Assembly: GCA_023442215.1 (NCBI GenBank)
Contig: JAEZMP010000158.1
Location: forward strand, 1 to 5,696
DNA length: 5,696 nucleotides
Reading direction: 5' to 3'
From: Pseudomonadota bacterium
Lineage (GTDB): Bacteria > Pseudomonadota > Alphaproteobacteria > Rhizobiales > Segnochrobactraceae
Shown here one piece after another: positions 1-4,492 of the stretch. Position 1 is the stretch's first letter. Every line of letters starts with the position of its first letter. The notes under the pieces were generated by a model. It saw only the letters and a program-made list of their open reading frames with translations. It ran no database searches and had not been told where the DNA came from. A program made the translations under genes and the position numbers.

Positions 1-1
1 C

Positions 2-52
2 GACAATGTCGACGCCTATGCCGCCGAACTGCGCAAGATGCAGGGCAAGTGA
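2..52 (+). CDS. C-terminal end of probable sugar ABC transporter substrate-binding protein (partial)
   Basis: An open frame runs in from the left edge and ends at TGA 50-52. It encodes 16 residues, DNVDAYAAELRKMQGK. Nothing in so short a tail identifies a family by itself. The call rests on position: in CUT2-type sugar importers the periplasmic binding-protein gene usually sits directly upstream of the RbsA-like ATPase on the same strand, and such proteins often end in a charged helix with a terminal lysine, as here. If correct, the protein captures the sugar in the periplasm and delivers it to the permease encoded at 1812-2819. The stop codon lies inside a 12-bp tandem repeat. An alternative is any unrelated gene ending here. 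Confidence 0.55.
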   Translation, partial: DNVDAYAAELRKMQGK

Positions 53-82
53 GGGTGCAAGTGAGGGCGCGAGTGAGCGCCC
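47..82 (+). repeat. Three tandem 12-bp units carrying the stop codon
   Basis: The units are AAGTGAGGGTGC (47-58), AAGTGAGGGCGC (59-70) and GAGTGAGCGCCC (71-82). Units 1 and 2 differ at one base; unit 3 is more diverged. The period of 12 keeps frame, so the last codons of the upstream gene (Lys, stop) are followed by Lys-TGA and Glu-TGA, giving three in-frame TGA codons. It looks like slippage or tandem duplication across a stop codon. Any function, such as back-up termination, is inference. Confidence 0.7.
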
Positions 83-102
83 GATCGCGACCAGCGTGAC
101 CG

Positions 103-136
103 GAAGGGCCCGGCCGGCATTCGCCCGGGCTCTTTT
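103..136 (+). terminator. Terminator-like hairpin (attenuator) between binding protein and ATPase
   Basis: AGGGCCCGG at 105-113 pairs with CCGGGCTCT at 125-133, nine pairs including one G-U (107 with 131), around an 11-base loop at 114-124. The stem extends outward through A104-T134 and wobble pairs, and its 3' arm runs directly into a TTTT tract at 133-136. A GC-rich stem with a short U run is the form of an intrinsic terminator. It sits about 50 bp after the binding-protein stop, where partial terminators are common in sugar ABC operons and keep binding-protein mRNA in excess. The U run is short, so leaky termination is likely. The same 5' arm could instead pair with the identical CCGGGCTCT in repeat unit 3 (161-169). 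Confidence 0.5.
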
Positions 137-230
137 CATCGGCGGAGGCCGCGTCATCGGCCGGGCTCTCTTCGTCGGCCTGCTTCCCTTCATGGGCCTG
201 GCTCCCTTCACGGGCCGGGGCCTCTTCGTC
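123..230 (+). repeat. Six degenerate 18-bp tandem units upstream of the ATPase gene
   Basis: Units start at 123, 141, 159, 177, 195 and 213. An approximate consensus is GGCCGGGCTCYCTTCRTC. Units 3 and 6 match at 16 of 18 positions, units 4 and 5 at 15 of 18, units 1 and 3 at 15 of 18; unit 2 is the most diverged. The array ends about 50 bp before the chosen ATPase start. One frame through it would read as hexapeptide repeats such as GRALFV-GLLPFM-GLAPFT-GRGLFV, but that frame has no other sign of being a gene. The role is unknown; it could be a slippage product, a spacer, a protein-binding array or an RNA structure. Confidence 0.75.
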
Positions 231-280
231 GGATGTGTGCGTGCCCCTGCCCGCGTTCCGCGGGCCGGCCTGTCGGCGTG

Positions 281-1819
281 ATGGTGATGAGCGTTGTTCC
301 GTTTCTTGAGCTGAAGGCCATCCACAAGACCTATCCGGGCGTGAAGGCGCTGGCCGACGTGTCGCTTTCGGTGGCGGCCGGCGAGGTGATCGGCCTCATC
401 GGCGAGAACGGCGCCGGCAAGTCGACGCTGATGAAGATCCTCGCCGGGGTGGTGCAGCCGACGAGCGGCACGATCGTGGTGGATGGCATCGAACACGCCG
501 CGCTGAATGTGAAGCAGGCGATGGAAAGCGGCATCGCCTTTGTCCATCAGGAACTCAACCTGTTCGAGAACCTGGACGTGGCGGCCAACATCTATATCGG
601 CCGGGAAATGTCGCGCTTCGGCCTCGTCCGGCAGCAGGAGATGCGGGCGAACGCGGAGCCGATCCTGCGCCGGCTAGGCTGCGACTACACCGCGGACACC
701 AAGGTCGAGCGCCTTTCGATCGCCCAGCGCCAGCAATTGGAGATCGCCAAGGGGATCTCGCAGGGCGCGCGCGTCATCGTCATGGACGAGCCGACTTCAA
801 GCCTGACGCTGGCGGAGACGGAGCGGCTGCTTGCGACGGTGGCGGACCTGAAGGCGAGCGGGGTTGCCATCATTTTCATCTCCCACCGCCTCGGCGAGGT
901 GATGCGCTGCGCCGACCGCGTGGTGGTGCTGCGCGACGGCCGGCTCGCCGGCGCGCTCGACCGCAGCGGGATGTCCCACGGCGCGATGATCCGCCTGATG
1001 ATCGGGCGCGACGTCGCCGATTTCTACACCGCGCCGCGCGAGGTGGCCGGCGCCACGGTGCTGGAGGTCGAGGGGCTCGACGCCGGCTCCCACGCCCACG
1101 GCGCGGTCAGCTTCGCGCTGCATCGCGGCGAGATTCTCGGCTTCGCCGGCCTGATCGGCTCGGGCCGCAGCGAGGTCGCCCGGGTGCTGTTCGGCATCGA
1201 CCGGCCGCGGGCGGGCGTGGTGCGGCTCGACGGCGAACCGCTGCATCTTTCCCACCCGCGCGACGCGGTGCGGCGCGGCATCTTCCTTGTGCCGGAGGAC
1301 CGCAAGCACAGCGGCGTCATCCTCGATCTCAGCATCACCCACAACATCTCGCTGCCGGACCTGATGTCCTATGCCCGCTTCGGGCTGGTGCAGCCGCAGG
1401 CGGAACGGCGCAATGCCGCCGCCCGGCGCACGGCGCTGCGCATCAAGGCGGCCGACCTCAACGCGCGGGTCGGCACGCTTTCGGGCGGCAACCAGCAGAA
1501 GGTGGTGCTCGCCAAGTGGCTGTCGATGAAGCCGAAGGTGATCATCTTCGACGAGCCGACCCGTGGCGTCGACATCGGCGCGAAGGTGGAAATCTACGAC
1601 CTGATGCGCGGTCTCGCCGATAGCGGCGTCGCGGTGATGATGATCTCGAGCGACCTGGAAGAGGTCATCGGCGTCAGCGACCGCGTCGCGGTCATGCACG
1701 AGGGACGGCTTTCCGGCGTGCTCGGACGCGCTGAGCTGAGCGAGGAGGCCGTGATGCGGCTCGCCGTCGGGCATACCGAGATTGCCGGCCACACTGGGAA
1801 AGAGACCGCCGATGCTTAA
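281..1819 (+). CDS. Sugar ABC transporter ATP-binding protein, RbsA/MglA type (two fused nucleotide-binding domains)
   Basis: This is the cytoplasmic ATPase that powers a CUT2-family monosaccharide importer. From ATG 281 it is 512 aa, close to the roughly 500 aa usual for RbsA, MglA and XylG. Domain 1 has Walker A GENGAGKST (residues 41-49), signature LSIAQRQ (145-151), Walker B VIVMDEP (D169, E170) and switch His202. Domain 2 has a degenerate Walker A GLIGSGRSE (290-298) with Arg296 in place of Lys, a canonical signature LSGGNQQ (400-406), Walker B IIFDEP (D424, E425), and Ser rather than His in the switch segment MMISSDLEEV. This asymmetry, with one hydrolytic and one degenerate site, is normal for the family. 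The start is uncertain: ATG 287 (MSVVPFLEL) is equally plausible, neither has a clear Shine-Dalgarno, and ATG 233 would add an untypical Cys/Pro-rich leader. The stop overlaps the permease start by 8 bp, so the two are translationally coupled. The sugar cannot be read from the sequence. Confidence 0.95.
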   Translation: MVMSVVPFLELKAIHKTYPGVKALADVSLSVAAGEVIGLIGENGAGKSTLMKILAGVVQPTSGTIVVDGIEHAALNVKQAMESGIAFVHQELNLFENLDVAANIYIGREMSRFGLVRQQEMRANAEPILRRLGCDYTADTKVERLSIAQRQQLEIAKGISQGARVIVMDEPTSSLTLAETERLLATVADLKASGVAIIFISHRLGEVMRCADRVVVLRDGRLAGALDRSGMSHGAMIRLMIGRDVADFYTAPREVAGATVLEVEGLDAGSHAHGAVSFALHRGEILGFAGLIGSGRSEVARVLFGIDRPRAGVVRLDGEPLHLSHPRDAVRRGIFLVPEDRKHSGVILDLSITHNISLPDLMSYARFGLVQPQAERRNAAARRTALRIKAADLNARVGTLSGGNQQKVVLAKWLSMKPKVIIFDEPTRGVDIGAKVEIYDLMRGLADSGVAVMMISSDLEEVIGVSDRVAVMHEGRLSGVLGRAELSEEAVMRLAVGHTEIAGHTGKETADA

Positions 1820-2819
1820 GAAGGACATCAGCCTTCTGATCCTGATCCTGGTGATCGGCACGATCACGGGCTTCCTCAATCCCCGGTTCGTCTCGGCCAT
1901 CAACCTGTCCAACACGGCGAACCTGATCGGGCTTTTCGGGCTCTACGCCATCGGCTCCGGCTTCGTGATCATCGTCGGCGGGATCGACCTGTCGGTCGGG
2001 GCGATGTTCGCGCTGCTCGGCGTGATCTTCATCGACCTCCTGTCGAACTACGAGATGAACTGGGTGCTGGCGCTGGTGCTGATGGTGCTGGCGGGCGGGC
2101 TGCTCGGGGCGCTTCACGCCTTCCTCATCGTCCGGATGGGGCTGCAGGCCTTCATCGTTACCCTGTGCGGGCTGCTGCTCTATCGCGGCATCGCCCGCTG
2201 GTACACCGGCGACGGCACCGCCGGCTTCCAGTTCGGGCAGAACTTCCCGACCCTCGAATGGCTGACCACGGGTCGAACCTGGGGCGTGCCGCACAGCTTC
2301 GTCACCTTCCTGGTGGTGGCGGCGATCATGGCGGTGGTGCTGCACCGCTCGGTGTTCGGGCGCTATCTCTATGCCGTCGGCAAGAACGAGGAGGCGGCGC
2401 GCTATTCGGGCATCCGCACCGGGGCGGTGATCGCCGCGGCCTATGTCATCGCGGGCCTGCTGGCGGGGCTGTCGTCGATCTATTTCGCGATGTACACCCG
2501 CTCGATCGCGCCGGCGTCCCATGGCAATTTCTACGAGCTCTACGGCATCGCCGCCGCCGTGCTCGGCGGCTGCTCGTTGCGCGGCGGCGAGGGATCGGTG
2601 CTCGGCATCGTGCTCGGCGCGGTGCTGCTGCAGATCCTGCAGAACCTCGTCAACCTGCTGGGCATTCCGAGTTCGCTCAACTTCGCGGTGATGGGCGCCG
2701 TGATCCTGATCGGCGTGCTCGCCGACGAGCAATATGCCCGCTTCCAGCTGTGGCGCCGCAGCGGGGCGCGGGTCGCGCCGGGGCTTCTGCCCGGGGCGGC
2801 GAAGGAAACCGACTCGTGA
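1812..2819 (+). CDS. Sugar ABC transporter permease, RbsC/XylH type
   Basis: This inner-membrane permease forms the sugar channel of a CUT2 importer. From ATG 1812 it is 335 aa, close to the family norm. The start overlaps the ATPase stop by 8 bp and has GGGAAAGAG at 1796-1804 as ribosome binding site; an ATG 30 bases upstream in the same frame is less likely. Hydrophobic segments lie near residues 6-22, 38-56, 64-77, 84-107, 111-127, 162-177, 204-227, 244-253, 262-283 and 289-304. Family motifs are GGIDLSVG (56-63), the ATPase-contacting loop GRYLYAVGKNEEAARYSGI (183-201), and AVLGGCSLRGGEGS (249-262), where many relatives read LGGtSlfGGrGs. Only one permease gene is present, so a homodimer is expected with the ATPase. 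The C-terminal tail after residue 310 is polar and Arg-rich. The substrate is unknown. Confidence 0.94.
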   Translation: MLKKDISLLILILVIGTITGFLNPRFVSAINLSNTANLIGLFGLYAIGSGFVIIVGGIDLSVGAMFALLGVIFIDLLSNYEMNWVLALVLMVLAGGLLGALHAFLIVRMGLQAFIVTLCGLLLYRGIARWYTGDGTAGFQFGQNFPTLEWLTTGRTWGVPHSFVTFLVVAAIMAVVLHRSVFGRYLYAVGKNEEAARYSGIRTGAVIAAAYVIAGLLAGLSSIYFAMYTRSIAPASHGNFYELYGIAAAVLGGCSLRGGEGSVLGIVLGAVLLQILQNLVNLLGIPSSLNFAVMGAVILIGVLADEQYARFQLWRRSGARVAPGLLPGAAKETDS

Positions 2820-2824
2820 GGCGC

Positions 2825-2846
2825 GAGACACGAGATTAGAGACACG
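2825..2846 (+). repeat. Short direct repeat GAGACACG just after the permease stop
   Basis: GAGACACG occurs at 2825-2832 and 2839-2846, with a period of 14 bp, starting 5 bases after the permease stop codon. The rest of the 14-bp unit does not match, so this may be chance. It is listed because similar short duplications lie at the ends of two other genes in the window. Confidence 0.35.
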
Positions 2847-2896
2847 CCCGGGATGCAGCGGCGGCGCATCGGTATCGCTGGAATTGAATTTCGCGT

Positions 2897-2914
2897 CCTG
2901 GCAGCGCTGCCGGG
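2897..2914. promoter_or_regulatory. Perfect 12-bp palindrome in the gap upstream of the GntR gene
   Basis: GGCAGCGCTGCC at 2900-2911 is a perfect inverted repeat, and the flanks CCT and GGG extend it to 18 bp with one T-G pair. It lies about 80 bp after the permease stop and 110 bp before the regulator start. No T run follows, so an intrinsic terminator is unlikely. It could be a repressor-binding site or the stem of a rho-independent-like structure without a U tract. The assignment is tentative, because GC-rich palindromes arise easily in such DNA. Confidence 0.35.
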
Positions 2915-2951
2915 GCGAATACGATCTGCGCTGACGGTCAAAGGCCGATCT

Positions 2952-2963
2952 TTGCCATGGCAA
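2952..2963. promoter_or_regulatory. Candidate operator TTGCCATGGCAA upstream of the GntR gene
   Basis: TTGCCATGGCAA is a perfect 12-bp palindrome whose centre lies about 65 bp upstream of the regulator start codon. TTG...CAA half-sites of about this length resemble the short dyads bound by FCD-type GntR regulators, and such regulators often control their own gene. A possible -10 element TATGAA lies at 2980-2985, but no well-spaced -35 was found, so no promoter is called. Binding is inference. Confidence 0.4.
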
Positions 2964-3023
2964 GCGGCCCGGAACCCAGTATGAAGAGACCCTCGGCGTC
3001 CTGAAAAGCCTACGGGGATCGGA

Positions 3024-3758
3024 ATGGGCCTGTCGAATCCCGGCAGCAGCATTACCTTCAATGTATCGAACCAGCTCGGGCGCGAGATCATCTCCGGACG
3101 CTATCCCCCCGGCTCGATCCTGCCGAACGAAGCGGAAATTTCGGCGAGTTTCTCGGTCGGCCGCAGCGCAGTGCGCGAGGCGGTGAAGATGCTCACCGCC
3201 AAGGGCCTGGTGGAATCCCGGCCCCGGCGCGGCACCTGCGTGCGGCCGTCGAGCGCATGGAATTTCTTCGACCGCGAGGTGCTGGCCTGGCTTCGGGAAG
3301 GAAACCCGGATTCGGCGATCATCCTCGAACTGATGGAACTCCGCCTCGGGATTGAGCCGGAGGCAGCCCGGCTTGCCGCCGAGGTGGCGACCGCCGAGCA
3401 GATCGAGGCGATCCGGTCGGCCTTCGGGCAGATGGTGCTGGCGGGGAAAGGCGAGGCCGAGCCTCTCGCGGCGGACGGCGCCTTCCACGGCGCCATCATC
3501 GCGGCGACGAACAACCGTTTCTTCCAGCCGTTCGGCTCGCTGATCCGCACCGCGCTCGCCGTGACGGCGCCAGCGACCCGCGCCATCTTCGGGCCGGCGG
3601 CGGCCGACCTGCCGGCGCACCAGCGCGTGCTCGACGCCATCGCCGCGCGTCAGCCCGAGGCGGCGCGCGACGGCATGAAGGAACTGCTCACCGACGTGAT
3701 GACCGCGGTGGCGGAGTGGCGGCGGATGCCGCCGCAGAAGGCGGCGCGCCGGGAGTGA
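3024..3758 (+). CDS. GntR-family transcriptional regulator, FadR/FCD subfamily
   Basis: This is a DNA-binding regulator of 244 aa, the usual length. The N-terminal winged helix-turn-helix covers about residues 12-74, with the hallmark run PGSILPNEAEIS (29-40), recognition helix VGRSAVREAVKML (45-57) and wing GLVESRPRRGTCV (61-73). A linker WNFFDREVLAWL (79-90) leads into an all-helical FCD ligand domain (about 97-230). Of the metal ligands usual in FCD domains, Asp151 and His155 (in DGAFH) and His199 are present, but the fourth His is absent where KELL (219-222) stands. The start has GGGGA at 3014-3018, five bases upstream. The linker style recalls regulators of sugar and sugar-acid genes such as DgoR, so it probably represses the importer upstream, with sugar or sugar acid as inducer. 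That is inference. The 204-bp gap with two palindromes suggests its own promoter or operator. Confidence 0.93.
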   Translation: MGLSNPGSSITFNVSNQLGREIISGRYPPGSILPNEAEISASFSVGRSAVREAVKMLTAKGLVESRPRRGTCVRPSSAWNFFDREVLAWLREGNPDSAIILELMELRLGIEPEAARLAAEVATAEQIEAIRSAFGQMVLAGKGEAEPLAADGAFHGAIIAATNNRFFQPFGSLIRTALAVTAPATRAIFGPAAADLPAHQRVLDAIAARQPEAARDGMKELLTDVMTAVAEWRRMPPQKAARRE

Positions 3759-3779
3759 CCGAGGCGGCCGGGGAGTGAC
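3751..3779 (+). repeat. Direct repeat GGGAGTGAC spanning the GntR stop codon
   Basis: GGGAGTGAC occurs at 3751-3759, containing the regulator stop TGA 3756-3758, and again at 3771-3779, a period of 20 bp. The sequence following each copy is partly similar (GA, G, GC and G match), suggesting a decayed 20-bp tandem duplication reaching about 3790. It occupies most of the 43-bp gap to the convergent gene. Confidence 0.45.
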
Positions 3780-3801
3780 GGACGGCGCTGCCCCCGCGGC
3801 G

Positions 3802-4014
3802 TCAGTGCGTGCCGGGCGTCTGGCGCAGCAACGCGTCCGCGGCGGCGAGGATCGCATCCGGCGGCGTCATGTCCTCCTGCAGGTGCCATTCGACATAGTC
3901 GCGGGAGACGCCCGCGCGATCCTTCATCAACCCGACCCAGTCGGTGCCCGGGAAAGCCGCGCTCATCTTCAAGGCGAGCGCGCGCCCGGTGATCGTCGTT
4001 TCCAGTCGCTCCAT
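3802..4014 (-). CDS. Small hypothetical protein (70 aa)
   Basis: I do not recognise this family. It reads on the minus strand from an ATG at 4014 to a TGA at 3802. Three ATG codons stand in a row (4020, 4017, 4014). A perfect GAGGAGG lies immediately before the first, so the third ATG, six bases away, has the proper spacing; the frame from the first would be 72 aa. The protein has a normal amino-acid balance, unlike the Arg/Ala/Pro-rich shadows of GC-rich DNA: a central segment GTDWVGLMKDRAGV (23-36), then DYVEWHLQED, and an amphipathic helix DAILAAADALL near the C-terminus. It has no signal peptide or membrane segment, so it is probably cytoplasmic. It is convergent with the GntR gene and divergent from the aldehyde oxidoreductase operon, so it is probably its own transcription unit. 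Confidence 0.7.
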   Translation of the reverse strand: MERLETTITGRALALKMSAAFPGTDWVGLMKDRAGVSRDYVEWHLQEDMTPPDAILAAADALLRQTPGTH

Positions 4015-4020
4015 CATCAT

Positions 4021-4027
4021 CCTCCTC
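4021..4027 (-). promoter_or_regulatory. Strong ribosome binding site of the small minus-strand gene
   Basis: On the minus strand the seven bases GAGGAGG directly precede ATGATGATG. Spacing to the first ATG is zero, to the second three and to the third six, so the site points to ATG 4014 as the start. It is the strongest Shine-Dalgarno in the window. Confidence 0.7.
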
Positions 4028-4047
4028 GCCCGGTCACGCGGGCACGT

Positions 4048-4063
4048 TCGGCATTCCTGCCGA
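4048..4063 (-). other. Small perfect hairpin upstream of the minus-strand gene
   Basis: TCGGCA at 4048-4053 and TGCCGA at 4058-4063 form a 6-bp stem around a TTCC loop (GGAA on the minus strand). It lies 34 bases upstream of the minus-strand start codon, within a likely leader or promoter. No T run is present on either side, so it is not called a terminator. Its function is unknown. Confidence 0.35.
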
Positions 4064-4134
4064 GCTAACGCAGCCGGTGCCGGGCTGGTTCGACACCCGC
4101 GGCGAAAGCGGCCTCACAGCACCCCCGAGCTTTC

Positions 4135-4154
4135 CCGCCAAGGCGGCCTTGCGG
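4135..4154. other. Bulged inverted repeat in the divergent intergenic region
   Basis: CCGCCAAGG (4135-4143) pairs with CCTTGCGG (4147-4154) with one bulged C and a 3-base loop. No T run follows. It could be a protein-binding dyad or just GC-rich self-complementarity. Confidence 0.25.
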
Positions 4155-4218
4155 ACCGTTCCACGCCCGGGCGGAACCCGACCGCGGAGCCGGCGTTGCT
4201 CAGGCGGGACGGACCACA

Positions 4219-4233
4219 TTCGAACCGTTCGAA
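4219..4233. promoter_or_regulatory. Perfect 15-bp dyad TTCGAAC-C-GTTCGAA, candidate operator
   Basis: Seven-base arms TTCGAAC (4219-4225) and GTTCGAA (4227-4233) are exact inverted repeats around one central base. The site is A/T-richer than its surroundings, so it is less likely to be chance than the GC-only palindromes nearby. It lies 260 bp before the iron-sulfur subunit gene and about 205 bp before the minus-strand gene, so it could serve either. Dyads of this size suit a dimeric repressor or activator. The regulator is not identified. Confidence 0.5.
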
Positions 4234-4481
4234 ACCACGCCAAAGGTCGGTTTCCATGCCGGCGCACGGTCGCGATCATGCGCGGCGACGACGGCGAACG
4301 GCCGGCCGCGCGCCTCCAAGGCATCGGCAGGAGTGTGGGGGCGTTGTCGCCCACCGCTCATGCGACGAGGCGGTCGACTGCGCCTGATGAGCGCTTGGCT
4401 ACCGCCCGGCTGCCCACGGGCTGCGGCCCGGCGCCTCCCCCGGAAGTCCGGGCGGGCGGCCCGGCATCGGGCGAGACTGCG

Positions 4482-4487
4482 AAAGGA
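4482..4487 (+). promoter_or_regulatory. Ribosome binding site of the iron-sulfur subunit gene
   Basis: AAAGGA is followed by five bases and then ATG 4493. The spacing is ideal and fixes this ATG as the start. Upstream in the same frame there is no ATG, GTG or TTG back to the TGA at 4388-4390, so the protein cannot begin earlier at a standard start codon. Confidence 0.7.
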
Positions 4488-4492
4488 TCGGC

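Larger units (their letters stand above)
4028..4492. other. Non-coding divergent intergenic region (about 465 bp)
   Basis: No convincing gene was found on either strand. The open frames here encode Arg/Pro/Ala-rich peptides typical of GC-rich shadows. The region separates the small minus-strand gene from the aldehyde oxidoreductase operon, so it should hold promoters for both. No good sigma-70 -35/-10 pair could be picked out. It contains a perfect 6-bp hairpin at 4048-4063, a bulged hairpin at 4135-4154, a 15-bp perfect dyad at 4219-4233 and a weak hairpin around GTGGG/CCCAC near 4336-4355. Confidence 0.6.

Noticed and set aside
233..280. Extending the ATPase to ATG 233
   Set aside because: The added 16 residues are Cys/Pro/Arg-rich and unlike RbsA-type N-termini, and they lie right at the edge of the repeat array.
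6..281. A 91-residue + strand frame through the 18-bp repeat array
   Set aside because: It starts inside the upstream gene in another frame, has no ribosome binding site, and its hexapeptide pattern is only the translation of the DNA repeats. A secreted or membrane repeat peptide cannot be excluded but has no support.
1148..1174. The Walker A lysine of the second ATPase domain replaced by Arg, considered as an inactivating mutation
   Set aside because: Degenerate second-domain Walker A motifs of the form G-x-x-G-x-G-R-(S/T)-E are normal in RbsA, MglA and XylG.
797..1915. A 372-residue open frame on the minus strand
   Set aside because: It is antisense to the ATPase gene, and the composition is that of a shadow frame (His/Arg/Ala/Asp-rich) with no recognisable motif.
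2165..2839. A 224-residue + strand frame overlapping the permease
   Set aside because: It is an Arg/Ala-rich alternate frame inside the permease, which has clear family motifs in its own frame.
2952..2985. Promoter TTGCCA...TATGAA before the GntR gene
   Set aside because: The spacer would be 22 bp, too long for a standard sigma-70 promoter.
1692..3857. A 721-residue open frame on the minus strand
   Set aside because: It lies opposite the permease and regulator genes, crosses the gap between them, and is Arg/His/Asp/Ala-rich with no domain. It is a composition shadow of high-GC coding DNA.
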